DNA from: Streptomyces sp. CB02923
Lineage (GTDB): Bacteria > Actinomycetota > Actinomycetes > Streptomycetales > Streptomycetaceae
Direction of reading: 5' to 3'
DNA length: 64,000 nucleotides
Assembly (NCBI RefSeq): GCF_001905005.1
Contig: NZ_LWKZ01000001.1
Location: 871,775-935,774 of the forward strand
Shown: positions 17,421-25,015 of the stretch, one piece after another
Layout of the letters: every line of letters begins with the position of its first letter
Numbering within the stretch: the first letter of the stretch is position 1
The notes under the pieces: model-generated
Told to the model about the DNA's origin: nothing
Seen by the model: the letters and a program-made list of their open reading frames with translations, nothing else
The model's database searches: none
Program-made: the position numbers and the translations under genes

Positions 17421-17831
17421 ATGTCCCGCTGGCAGAACGGATCAGGAACGCTCCGCTTCGAACAGACCGTTGACGCAGAAACGACGCCCGCACCGGCGGG
17501 GGCCGCCGGCGCACGGGCGTACCACCCGCCCATCCCCCTGGAGATCGCCGCCTCCTACGCCGCCCGCACCCGCGGCCTGCTGGGGCGCGACGGCATCGAC
17601 GGTGCCTTGCTGCTCACCCCGGCGAGCGCGGTACACACCTTCCGCATGCGCTTCCCCATCGACGTCGCCTACCTCACCCGCGACCTCACCGTCCTGGCCG
17701 TACGCACCATGCGGCCGGGGCGGCTCGGACTCCCCCGCCTCCGCGCCCGGCACGTGCTGGAGGCGGAAGCCGGGGCGATGGCCCGCTGGGACCTGCGCCC
17801 CGGCACCCGCCTCACGATCGACACCCCCTGA
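17421..17831 (+). CDS. DUF192 family protein
   Basis: A 136-residue protein of the DUF192 family, a small beta-rich fold common in bacteria and archaea with no settled function. The family signature is clear: ARTRGLLGRDGIDGALLL, HTFRMRFPIDVAYL and VLEAEAGAMARWDLRPGTRL. No signal peptide is seen. It starts 41 bases from the prepilin peptidase start on the opposite strand, so the two share a promoter region, a pairing seen in other Streptomyces to my recollection and perhaps a functional link to the pilus system. Confidence 0.85.
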   Translation: MSRWQNGSGTLRFEQTVDAETTPAPAGAAGARAYHPPIPLEIAASYAARTRGLLGRDGIDGALLLTPASAVHTFRMRFPIDVAYLTRDLTVLAVRTMRPGRLGLPRLRARHVLEAEAGAMARWDLRPGTRLTIDTP

Positions 17832-17885
17832 CCCTCCGGTCCGGCCTCCGCCCGCCCGACAGCTCGGCACCGCCGGCACGCCGCA

Positions 17886-18038
17886 TCAGCTGGTGGCTCG
17901 TCTCCCTGCGGCGGACCGGCCTCTCCCAGGGCAGGAGCAAGCAGGCAGGCCCGCGCGATGCGCTTCCAGCTGATCGCGTGTGAGCGGTGCGAAACCGACC
18001 ATAGGGCACATACCCGCATATGTACTATCTTCCAGCAC
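17886..18038 (-). CDS. Possible small protein of 50 residues
   Basis: A GTG at 18038 follows a near-perfect GGGAGGTGA ribosome site at a spacing of four bases and opens a 50-codon frame with four cysteines and several methionines. I do not recognise the product. The segment around the start is more AT-rich than its surroundings, as promoters are. It could instead be the remnant of a longer gene. The rest of the 17832-18224 interval shows nothing. Confidence 0.3.
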   Translation of the reverse strand: MLEDSTYAGMCPMVGFAPLTRDQLEAHRAGLPACSCPGRGRSAAGRRATS

Positions 18039-18224
18039 CAACTCACCTCCCTTCGCGACGCAATTACCCCTTCCAGTCGGCACCCGGACCCGGCGGCCCC
18101 AAGGAACACGCCTCCAGTCCGTCAACCCAGGCATGACCGGGCAGCGGCGGCGCGTCACCCGCCCCGAAGGCGGCGGACGCGCGACCGACTCGGTCACGGC
18201 CCGCCGCCGAAGCGATTGGTGTAC

Positions 18225-18413
18225 TCAGCGTTCGATCACACCGCTTCGGGCAGCCCGCACCAGACCTTCCATCACCACAGGGCTGGTACTGACGACCACG
18301 GACGGGACGTCACTCTCCCGGAGGAACACCGCACCTTCGGCGTCCGCCGCGATCTCCAGGCAATTGTTGCCTTCGCTGCTGTAGGTCGACTTCTGCCAGT
18401 CGAGCACGGTCAC
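18225..18413 (-). CDS. DUF397 domain protein (downstream copy)
   Basis: A 62-residue DUF397 protein: LDWQKSTYSSEGNNCLEIA, then a FLRESD motif and a short C-terminal tail. These small acidic proteins are usually encoded next to an Scr1-type helix-turn-helix regulator and have been proposed to act as its partner or antitoxin-like antagonist. The GTG at 18413 follows GGGGGAG, which lies in the 4-base gap after the upstream DUF397 gene, so the two are one transcript. The partner regulator is only present as a remnant. Confidence 0.85.
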   Translation of the reverse strand: MTVLDWQKSTYSSEGNNCLEIAADAEGAVFLRESDVPSVVVSTSPVVMEGLVRAARSGVIER

Positions 18414-18417
18414 GACC

Positions 18418-18606
18418 TCACTCCCCCTTCTCATCAGTCCGCACGAAGCGAAGGAATCGCATCAACGCGGCCGAAGTGGCGGCGAAGCGCACCGCCGGCT
18501 CATCACTCTCACGAATGAGCACCAATTCACCTGGTGCCGCCGCGAGTTCGACGCAGTTGCTCGCGTTACCACTGTAAGAAGACTTCTGCCAGTCGGGTAT
18601 GGACAC
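18418..18606 (-). CDS. DUF397 domain protein (upstream copy)
   Basis: A 62-residue paralogue of its downstream neighbour, with PDWQKSSYSGNASNCVELA and LIRESDEP. The GTG at 18606 follows GAGAGGG. It starts 12 bases after the stop codon of the degraded Scr1 regulator gene, the normal operon order for this family (regulator, then DUF397), and has been left behind by the damage to the regulator. Confidence 0.87.
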   Translation of the reverse strand: MSIPDWQKSSYSGNASNCVELAAAPGELVLIRESDEPAVRFAATSAALMRFLRFVRTDEKGE

Positions 18607-18618
18607 GGCCGATCCCTC

Positions 18619-18894
18619 TCAGAGGTAGGTGATGATGTCGTTAATGAAGTCTGGCGAAGCGGGCTCTCCGAGCGCCATGGCTTCGAAGCACCTCATGAAC
18701 GTGCGGTACCTGTCCAGTTGGGAATCCGCTGGCTCGAATACCGCCCTGTGCCGAGTTGCACCGTGTCCGCGATCTGTTCCCGCTCACTCATGGCCACGAT
18801 GTGCTCAAGCTGTTTCCGCGTAAGAGAGTGCCCGCCGAACTCCACGCGCAGCGCGGCCTCGTGCATGATGGCCGTGTCGATCCGAACCGATTGT
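18619..18894 (-). pseudogene. 3' remnant of an Scr1/DUF5753-type XRE regulator gene
   Basis: Read leftward from 18894, one frame gives an AIMHEAALRVEFGGHSLTRK-like segment followed by QLEHIVAMSERE, typical of the Scr1 domain. A different frame near the end gives FEPADSQLDRYRTFM and then an intact C-terminus ending FINDIITYL before a stop 12 bases from the DUF397 gene. The middle of the domain is missing, the frame shifts, and the helix-turn-helix half is absent: homology stops at the end of the MFS gene. A deletion inside the gene and a recombination at about 18895 explain this. Confidence 0.75.
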
Positions 18895-20166
18895 TCACTC
18901 GGCCGCTGTCAAAGCGTCCGGCCTGGCGGTGGGAGTGGTGGCGGTGTCGACGGCGGCCGCCGGGGCGGGGGCGTGGCTCGTCGTCGTACGGCCCTTCGTT
19001 CGGCGTGCGATTGCGGCAGCCCACACGGCGGCAAGCAGTGCCGCCGCGCCGACTGCCGCGCCGACCCAGGCCACCGACGTGAAGCCGAGGCCCGCGTCGA
19101 TGGTCAGGCCGCCCAGCATCGGTGTGAGGGTGATGCCGACGTTGAAGGCGGAGGTGTTGACCGACGGGGCCAGTGTCGGCGCGTCCGGGGCGAGGGTGAA
19201 CACCCGGGACTGGAGTACCGGGTTGGTGACGTAGCCGGTCAGGCCGAGGACGAAGGCCAGCACGATCGTCACGGCCGGGTTGCCCGCCGTCAGGGCCAGC
19301 AGGGCCGATGCGACGGTCAGCCCGCCGACGCCGAGGAAGAGCGTGCGCAGCGGGCTGCGGTCGGCGGTGCGTCCGCCGAGTGTCATCCCGATGAGGCCGC
19401 CGACGCCGTAGAGCGAGAGCACGGCCGGCACCAGGCCCGCCGGCAGTCCGCTCACCTCGGTCAGCAGGGGCGTGAGATAGCTGAAGGTGACGATGGCGGC
19501 GCCGAAGGTCAGCGTGGTGACGAGGTAGGACACCCAGAGCGCGGGCCGGGCCATGCCGCGCACTTCGCGCCGTACGGAGGGGAGTTCGGCTTCCGGGGCA
19601 CGCCCGGCGGGGAGCGCGGCGAGGAGCGTCGCCAGGCTGATCACGGTGAGGGCCACCACGCCCCAGAAGGCCGCTCGCCAGCCGATGTACTGGCCCACGA
19701 CCGTGCCGGCCGGTACGCCCACGATCGTGGCGAGCGTGAGGCCGGCGCCGACGAGCGACAGGGCCTTGCCCTTGACGTCGGCGGGCACCAGGCTCACCGC
19801 CGTCGCGACGGCCATCGACCAGAATCCCGCGTACGCGAACGCGCTGACGACCCGCGTCGCGAACAGCACGCCGTACCCCGGAGCCAGCGCTCCGACCACG
19901 TGCCCGGCCACGAACACCAGTTGGAACGCGACCAAGGTCGTCCGGCGCGGCAGCCGCAGCGTGGCGACGGCGAGCACGGGCGCGCCCACGACCATGCCGA
20001 TGGCGAACGCGGAGACCAGGAGCCCGGCGTCGGGGATGGAAACCCCCAGGTCGGCAGCGATATTGGGCAGCAGCCCCGCGAGCATGAACTCGGAGGTCCC
20101 CTGGGCGAAGATCCCCAGTCCGAGGAGATAGACGGCTATGGGCATGGGTTGCGTACTTCCGTTCAT
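18895..20166 (-). CDS. MFS efflux transporter, Cmx/CmrA-like
   Basis: A 423-residue 12-helix major facilitator of the DHA1 type. It has GIFAQGTSEFMLAGLLP in the first helix, as in chloramphenicol exporters of the Cmx/CmrA group, the helix 2-3 loop RLPRR, and the helix 5 motif GVPAGTVVGQYIGWR. The C-terminal 35 residues are a hydrophilic alanine/threonine tail. It probably exports a drug or sugar-like compound by proton antiport. The ATG at 20166 sits directly after two 17-bp direct repeats; an ATG seven codons in is also possible. The TetR gene on its right is the likely regulator. Its 3' end abuts the truncated Scr1 gene. Confidence 0.88.
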   Translation of the reverse strand: MNGSTQPMPIAVYLLGLGIFAQGTSEFMLAGLLPNIAADLGVSIPDAGLLVSAFAIGMVVGAPVLAVATLRLPRRTTLVAFQLVFVAGHVVGALAPGYGVLFATRVVSAFAYAGFWSMAVATAVSLVPADVKGKALSLVGAGLTLATIVGVPAGTVVGQYIGWRAAFWGVVALTVISLATLLAALPAGRAPEAELPSVRREVRGMARPALWVSYLVTTLTFGAAIVTFSYLTPLLTEVSGLPAGLVPAVLSLYGVGGLIGMTLGGRTADRSPLRTLFLGVGGLTVASALLALTAGNPAVTIVLAFVLGLTGYVTNPVLQSRVFTLAPDAPTLAPSVNTSAFNVGITLTPMLGGLTIDAGLGFTSVAWVGAAVGAAALLAAVWAAAIARRTKGRTTTSHAPAPAAAVDTATTPTARPDALTAAE

Positions 20167-20200
20167 GTTATGTATCGAGCAGTGTTATGTATCGAGCAGT
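20167..20200. promoter_or_regulatory. Two perfect 17-bp direct repeats before the MFS start codon
   Basis: GTTATGTATCGAGCAGT occurs twice back to back, ending at the base before the leftward ATG at 20166. The unit holds a TACATA element on the coding strand that could serve as a -10 box, giving a very short or absent leader. The repeats could be binding sites for the adjacent TetR protein or a duplication made during integration. Confidence 0.7.
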
Positions 20201-20311
20201 CCAAAATGAAGCCAAAAGAAAAGGCGACCCGGTCGGGCCGCGAGTGAGGTGTCCGACAGGCGGGGTGCACCGCGACACCCGCCCACCCCTCGGAACGCCC
20301 TCGGAACGCCC

Positions 20312-20893
20312 TCAGAACGCCGCCATGAAACCCTCCACGATCCCCTCCAGCTCCGCGCGGCCGACCCCGCAGCGCGCCGAGACCCGCAGGCCGCCGACAG
20401 CCGCGATGACCAGGTGGGCGAGGGTGCGCGCGTCCTTGCCCGCGTCGATGTCGCCGTCCCGCTGCCCGGCCTCGACGGCGGCGCGGATCGCCTCCAGCCG
20501 CAGCCGGTAATCCCGCGCCAGCTCGCCCGCGACCTCCTCGTCACGGGCCGCCACCTCGACGGCGGTGTTCACGACCAGGCACCCGCGCCGGGCATCCTCG
20601 CCGCCGCACTCCTCGTCGACGATCCGCCGGAGGTGCACGCGGATCTTCTCCCGCACCGGCAGATCGCTCTCCAGCAGCGCGAACAGTTCGCCGTTCCGCT
20701 CCGCCATGTAGCGGTCCAGCGCCCGCCCGAAGAGTTCGTGCTTGCTCTTGAACGTGTTGTAGATGCTGCTGCGCCCGAGGCCGGTCGCCTCGCACAGGTC
20801 CTGCGTGGACGTGGCTTCGTAACCGGCGGCCCAGAACGCGGACACCGCCGCGTCGACCGCCCGCTCCTCGTCGAACTTCCTGGGCCGGGCCAT
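20312..20893 (-). CDS. TetR/AcrR family regulator
   Basis: A 193-residue repressor. The N-terminal helix-turn-helix (AVSAFWAAGYEATSTQDLCE then ATGLGRSSIYNTFKSK) is followed by a ligand domain of the type with ECGGEDARRGCLVVNTAVE, which contains cysteines often found in quinone- or electrophile-responsive members. It lies 145 bases upstream of the MFS gene on the same strand and probably represses it and itself. A palindrome just upstream of its start is the expected operator. ATG at 20893 agrees with the family start MARPRKFD. Confidence 0.88.
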   Translation of the reverse strand: MARPRKFDEERAVDAAVSAFWAAGYEATSTQDLCEATGLGRSSIYNTFKSKHELFGRALDRYMAERNGELFALLESDLPVREKIRVHLRRIVDEECGGEDARRGCLVVNTAVEVAARDEEVAGELARDYRLRLEAIRAAVEAGQRDGDIDAGKDARTLAHLVIAAVGGLRVSARCGVGRAELEGIVEGFMAAF

Positions 20894-20910
20894 ACGGGCG
20901 ACACTACACG

Positions 20911-20932
20911 TATTGGATCGGTCGGTCTAATA
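20911..20932. promoter_or_regulatory. Candidate TetR operator
   Basis: A 22-bp imperfect inverted repeat, TATTGGATCGG facing TCGGTCTAATA, 16 of 22 positions symmetric, begins 18 bases before the TetR start codon. Its GATCGGTCGGTC core is typical of TetR-family sites in Streptomyces. Confidence 0.6.
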
Positions 20933-20942
20933 CCTGGGCCGA

Positions 20943-22130
20943 TCAGTCGGGCGGGGCACAGCCGTCCGCAGGGGCGGTGGACGGGCGCAGTTCCCCCGTC
21001 CACTTCTCCTCGATGCGGGCGAATTTCCAGACCGCCAGCGCGATCACCCACGTGGCGAAGAACAGCCCCACGATGACGAAGCCGACGGTGTTGAGGTCGA
21101 GGCCGGCGATCCAGTCCCAGAAGGGGCCGTGGAGGGAGAGTTTGTCGGCCAGGAGGGACAGGAGTTCCACGGTGCCGATGACGAGGGCGACGGCAACCGA
21201 CAGACCGGTGACGGTGAGGTTGTAGTAGACCTTGCGGACCGGCTTGGAGAAGGCCCATCCGTACGCGAAGTTCATGAACGAACCGTCGATGGTGTCGAGC
21301 AGGCTCATGCCGGCGGCGAAGAGCACGGGCAGGCAGAGGATGGCGTACCAGGGCAGGCCGGAGGCGGCGCCGGTGCCGGCCAGGACCAGCAGGGCGATCT
21401 CGGTGGCGGTGTCGAAGCCGAGACCGAAGAGCAGGCCGAGCGGGTACATCTGCCACGGCTTGGTGACCGACTTCATCGGGCGGCCGAGGAGGCGGTTCAG
21501 CAGGCCGCGGTTGTCGAGCTGTTCCTCCAGTGCCGCCTCGTCGTAGTGGCCGGAGCGCATCCGGCGGAAGACCTTCCAGATCCCGGCGAGGATGAGGAGG
21601 TTGACGGCGGCGATGACGTACAGGAAGACGCCGGAGACGGTGGTCCCGATGAGGCCGGTGATGTTGTGCAGTTGTGAACCGTCGTCGCGTACGGGGTCGG
21701 CCAGCGCCCGGACACCGAGGGAGAGGAGGAAGGCCAGGCCGAAGACGACGCTGGAGTGGCCGAGGGAGAACCAGAAGCCGACGGAGAGCGGGCGCTGCCC
21801 GTCGCCCATCAGTTTGCGGGTGGTGTTGTCGATGGCGGCGATGTGGTCGGCGTCGAAGGCGTGCCGCATGCCGAGGGTGTACGCGGTGACGCCGATGCCG
21901 ATGCCGAAGGACTTCGTACCGAGGCTGTAGTGCGCGGGCGCGACGATCACCACGAGCGTGAACCAGCCGATGACGTGCAGTGCGAGGATGAACGCCGCCA
22001 TGCCGCCGAGCCGCGTCCACTCCTGTCGCGACATGGAGCCCCGCAGCCCCCGCAGACCGCGCCGTCCTCGCCGTCCCGGTCCGGCTCCCGTGGCGGACGG
22101 CGCGGAGGCGGGGGTGGGGGTGGTGCTCAT
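20943..22130 (-). CDS. NiCoT family nickel/cobalt permease
   Basis: A 395-residue HoxN/NixA-type permease with about eight transmembrane helices. Helix 2 carries the metal-binding signature RHAFDADHIAAIDN, with the HX4DH histidines and aspartates, and other family motifs are present: LGHSSVV, GLGFDTATEI and SLLDTIDGSFM. It imports Ni2+ or Co2+ with high affinity, for urease, hydrogenase, Ni-superoxide dismutase or cobalamin. ATG at 22130 (MSTTPTPAS) is chosen. It has a candidate Nur box about 80 bases upstream of the start, consistent with nickel-dependent repression. Confidence 0.92.
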   Translation of the reverse strand: MSTTPTPASAPSATGAGPGRRGRRGLRGLRGSMSRQEWTRLGGMAAFILALHVIGWFTLVVIVAPAHYSLGTKSFGIGIGVTAYTLGMRHAFDADHIAAIDNTTRKLMGDGQRPLSVGFWFSLGHSSVVFGLAFLLSLGVRALADPVRDDGSQLHNITGLIGTTVSGVFLYVIAAVNLLILAGIWKVFRRMRSGHYDEAALEEQLDNRGLLNRLLGRPMKSVTKPWQMYPLGLLFGLGFDTATEIALLVLAGTGAASGLPWYAILCLPVLFAAGMSLLDTIDGSFMNFAYGWAFSKPVRKVYYNLTVTGLSVAVALVIGTVELLSLLADKLSLHGPFWDWIAGLDLNTVGFVIVGLFFATWVIALAVWKFARIEEKWTGELRPSTAPADGCAPPD

Positions 22131-22208
22131 GGGGCGCGCGGTTCCTTGGCTGGGCGGCGGCAGGCCGTACGGCGAGCCGGTGCCAGCGTCACGCCGGGCC
22201 GTGTGCAC

Positions 22209-22225
22209 CTGCAACCAAGGTGCAG
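22209..22225. promoter_or_regulatory. Candidate Nur box upstream of the nickel permease gene
   Basis: On the gene's strand the sequence reads CTGCAC-CTTGG-TTGCAG. This is two TGCA half-sites with the exact N5 spacing of the Streptomyces Nur consensus (tTGCaa-N5-ttGCAA). It lies 79 bases before the ATG, where an operator would block transcription. Confidence 0.5.
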
Positions 22226-22320
22226 CAAAAGCCGGGTCATGATGTCGACAGGGCCGGCCCGCTCCAACCGGCCTCGGTCCGCCTCACCCTCGGCCCTGCC
22301 CGGTCCGCCCCGCCTCGCCC

Positions 22321-22950
22321 CTACGACCCCGTACGGGGAAAGCTCACCTCGACCCGCCGGTTCTTCTTGCGGCCTTCCTCGGTGGCGTTGTCGGAGATCG
22401 GGTACTGCTCGCCGTACCCCCGGATCTGGAACGTGGTCGTCGAGCCGAGGCCCTTGGCCAGTTCGCGCTGGACGGCGTTGGCGCGGTCCTTGGACAGCAC
22501 CAGGCCGTGCGCGGCCGTGCCCAGATTGTCGGTGAAGCCGAAGACCCGCAGGCTGGTGGCGTTCTGCTTCTTGATCTCGGCCGCGATGGTGCCGATGCGG
22601 GACAGCGCGTCGGGGGACAGTTCGGCGCTGTCCTTGGCGAAGAGGACCTCGGCCTGGAGGGCGAAGGTCACATTGGAGTTGGTGTCCTGCCGCCGCTCGG
22701 CGCCGTCGTCGGTCTCCACGATGGACTTGATGTTGAGCACCTTGGCGGGGGCGAGGGTCGCGCCCTGGACCATCCGTAGGTCGGGGTCGCGCGGGTCGAT
22801 CCTGACCGGCGCGGTGGTGTCCTCGGAGACGCCGGGCGGGTCCTCGGCGTGGGCGGCCGGCGGGGCCGGGGGGAGGGTGAACAGGAGGGCGGCGGCCGTG
22901 GTGACGGCGGCCCGTGCCGCGCGGGTCCTGGTCCCGGACGTGGTGGTCAT
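22321..22950 (-). CDS. Secreted OmpA-domain protein
   Basis: A 209-residue exported protein. The signal peptide (AVTTAAALLFTLPPAPPAAHA) is cleaved near residue 35, and the C-terminal 110 residues are an OmpA peptidoglycan-binding domain: VLFAKDSAELSPDALSRIGTI, VFGFTDNLGT, LSKDRANAVQREL and GYGEQYPISDNATEEGRKKNRRVEV. There is no beta-barrel, as expected in a Gram-positive cell. It should bind diaminopimelate-containing wall. It follows a lipoprotein gene by 3 bases at the end of the Tad gene run, so it probably anchors or guides the Tad machine through the wall. Confidence 0.87.
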   Translation of the reverse strand: MTTTSGTRTRAARAAVTTAAALLFTLPPAPPAAHAEDPPGVSEDTTAPVRIDPRDPDLRMVQGATLAPAKVLNIKSIVETDDGAERRQDTNSNVTFALQAEVLFAKDSAELSPDALSRIGTIAAEIKKQNATSLRVFGFTDNLGTAAHGLVLSKDRANAVQRELAKGLGSTTTFQIRGYGEQYPISDNATEEGRKKNRRVEVSFPRTGS

Positions 22951-22953
22951 GGG

Positions 22954-23526
22954 TCAGTCCGAGATCGAGACGGTGGCGGGCGGCATGGTCGGCAGCTGGA
23001 AATCGACCTCGGTGACCTTCGCCGGCGGGGCCGGGAACTGCGCGAAGACGGGCCGGCTCTCCCCGGGTTTCAGGCCGCTCAGCCCGGTGGTGCACAGGCA
23101 TTCGCCCTCGGTGTCCCGCAGGACCAGGTAGCGCTTCTTGCCGGCCTTGTCGACCAGGGTGGCGCCGGAGACGGAGGAGCGCGAGCGCATACCGGTCTCG
23201 TTGGAGCGCCAGTTGATCGCGTTGAAGATCTTGGAGCCGTGGTTGGTGACGGTGCCGGTGACCGTGACGAAGCCGCCGGTGTCGCGGACCGCGGAGTGCA
23301 GGGTGACGGACACCCCGTCCGGCCCCTTCACCTCGCCGATGGCCTGCTGGGAGTCGGCGGCGGGGGTTCCGCGACCGGTGTCCTTGGGGGCGGCGGCCCG
23401 CGCCGACGGTTTGCCGTCCGCGCCTCCGCCGTCCCCGCCGCAGCCGCTCACGACGAGAGCGAGGCCGGCGGCGACAGCCGCGGCGGCCACTCTCCTGGTG
23501 GCCTTCGAAGGGCGCCCAGTATCCAT
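22954..23526 (-). CDS. Putative lipoprotein encoded with the Tad cluster
   Basis: A 190-residue protein with a lipobox, LALVVSGCGGDG, giving a diacylated cysteine near residue 28. The mature part is a beta-rich domain with VTVTGTVTNHGSKIFNAINW and two cysteines in the sequence GECLCTTG. No known family is recognised, though the pattern of conserved strands resembles immunoglobulin-like extracellular domains. ATG at 23526 fits the signal peptide. Encoded between the tadG-like gene and the OmpA-domain gene, it is probably an envelope component of the Tad system. Confidence 0.75.
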   Translation of the reverse strand: MDTGRPSKATRRVAAAAVAAGLALVVSGCGGDGGGADGKPSARAAAPKDTGRGTPAADSQQAIGEVKGPDGVSVTLHSAVRDTGGFVTVTGTVTNHGSKIFNAINWRSNETGMRSRSSVSGATLVDKAGKKRYLVLRDTEGECLCTTGLSGLKPGESRPVFAQFPAPPAKVTEVDFQLPTMPPATVSISD

Positions 23527-23558
23527 GGATGCGATTCCCTCTGCTCGTCGTCGGCTGG

Positions 23559-24278
23559 TCATTCGGCAAGGCGTACGGAGAACAGGTCGGCGGCGCCGGG
23601 CAGGTCGCGGAGGTCGGCCGGGTCGACGCTCCAGTCCTTGCCGTCCTCGCAGGCGAGGTTGACGGCGGAGGGTGTGGCGGGCGGGTCGCCGCCCTCGTCC
23701 TGGCCCGCGCCGGAGCTGTCGCCTTGGCCATCTCCCTGCCCCTGGCCCTGCCCTTGCCCAGGCCCAGGCTCGCCGCCCTCCCCCGGCTTCGGCTCAGGCT
23801 CCGGCCCCGGGCCGCACCGCGGCTCGACCACCGCCCTGGCCCGCGCCGAGGCGTGCGTGCTCTCGGTTCCGGGGATCACCGAACGGCCCACGGTCTTACG
23901 GGTGTCGGCCCGGACGGCGAACGAGGTGGGGTACGAGTCGGCCGTGCACGTCACATCGGCGTCGTTGCGGCCCGCGAACCACTGGGCGCTGGCGCACGCC
24001 TCGCCGCCCGGGACGCCGCGGCCGCCGAGGAGGTCCTCCCAGGGCGCGCCCGTACGGATCGCGTCGAGGAGCTTCGCGGTCAGCTGGTCCCGGTACTTCT
24101 GCCCGGCGGCCAGCGCGGCCGCGTCCGCCGCGGTCTGCGCGGAGTTGCGCGTCGCGGCGGCCTGCCCGACCGCGAAGAACGCGAAGGCGAGGAAGAGCAG
24201 GCCCGCCACGGCCACGATGTACAGGGGAAACGCCTGGCCGGCGTCCCGCTGCCGGCGGTGGGACGCCGCTCGGGTCAG
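23559..24278 (-). CDS. TadG-like pilus assembly protein (pseudopilin-type N-terminus)
   Basis: About 239 residues. An N-terminal DAGQAFPLYIVAVAGLLFLAF helix is typical of the TadG/TadE-like Tad proteins, followed by TRNSAQTAADAAALAAG, their standard second motif. Then come an extracellular domain with paired cysteines and a proline/glycine/glutamine-rich tail segment (PEPEPKPGEGG, GQGQGQGQG) at about residues 150-185. In this frame no ATG or GTG lies near the motif. A CTG at 24278 overlaps the flp stop codon (CTGA) and is the best start, implying coupled translation. It probably sits in the membrane as a minor pilus component. Confidence 0.75.
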   Translation of the reverse strand: MTRAASHRRQRDAGQAFPLYIVAVAGLLFLAFAFFAVGQAAATRNSAQTAADAAALAAGQKYRDQLTAKLLDAIRTGAPWEDLLGGRGVPGGEACASAQWFAGRNDADVTCTADSYPTSFAVRADTRKTVGRSVIPGTESTHASARARAVVEPRCGPGPEPEPKPGEGGEPGPGQGQGQGQGDGQGDSSGAGQDEGGDPPATPSAVNLACEDGKDWSVDPADLRDLPGAADLFSVRLAE

Positions 24279-24439
24279 ATGCCCACGACCTCGGAGATCT
24301 TGTTGGAGATGGCCGTCGCGATCTGACTGCCGAAGTCCGTGGTCGACAGAACGAGCACGATCGCCACGACCACGGCGATGATGCCCAGGTACTCGATCGA
24401 GGTCTGCCCCCGGTCGTCTGACAACAACCGCTTCGCCAT
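24275..24439 (-). CDS. flp: Flp-type prepilin
   Basis: A 54-residue small pilin. The hydrophilic leader MAKRLLSDDRG ends in a glycine followed by QTSIEYLGIIAVVVAIVLVL, with the class IV features: cleavage after Gly and glutamate at +5 followed by tyrosine, as in Flp pilins. The mature subunit would be about 43 residues, nearly all membrane helix. GGAGGGG lies 6 bases before the ATG at 24439. This is likely the major subunit of the Tad fibre and would be processed by the prepilin peptidase encoded at 16.6 kb. Overlap with the tadG-like gene suggests coupling. Confidence 0.85.
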   Translation of the reverse strand: MAKRLLSDDRGQTSIEYLGIIAVVVAIVLVLSTTDFGSQIATAISNKISEVVGI

Positions 24440-25015
24440 CGTGTTCCCCTCCATGGGCGGCCGGGCCGCTGCGGTCCGGATGGTCTGCCCCCGTGGTGTC
24501 GCCCCGTACGCACGCGTCGAACGGCCGGTCGCCGTACGGCCGGACGCCGTACAGGCGCACACCGAACACGCGTACACCGGACGTGAGCACGCTGCGCACC
24601 CGCACGCTCGCGACACGAGAAAAGTACGCCGGAACACCGGTCCCGGAACAGGGCGTCCGCCCGCATTCCTTTCCATCGGGCGCGCGTTGAAGCCTCGGCC
24701 GGTGATTTCGGGAGCGGGGCCCGACCACATCACCCTGTTCGCCCGATAAGCCAGGACTCTCCGGTGCGCCCGGTTCATCCGGTGCGCTCGTCCCGTCCGA
24801 CGGCATCCTTCCCACCCCCGCCCGTCCTCGTCGGCGGCGCCGTTGCCACCCGTCCCGGTGTGCCCGGCGGTGCGGCCGGGGCCGGGGAACACACGGATGC
24901 AGACTGTGCCATATACCGTTGCGTACGCGAAGGGTGTTTGCCCAACAGGAGCCGATTCGAGACGCGGAAGACGCCACCGGGGCACGCGGGACGGACCGCC
25001 CCCGCCCGCACCCCG
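24440..25015. other. Gap inside the Tad cluster, probable flp promoter
   Basis: A 576-base interval between tadC and flp in an otherwise tightly packed gene run. No convincing gene on either strand. Positions 24490-24600 hold degenerate repeats built on CCGTACGGCC and CGTACACCGG elements. The gap suggests that flp, the most needed subunit, has its own promoter. Confidence 0.55.

Noticed and set aside
22321..22950. OmpA domain as a sign of Gram-negative contamination
   Set aside because: There is no beta-barrel. The neighbours are actinobacterial in codon use, and OmpA-type wall-binding domains occur in Gram-positive secreted proteins.
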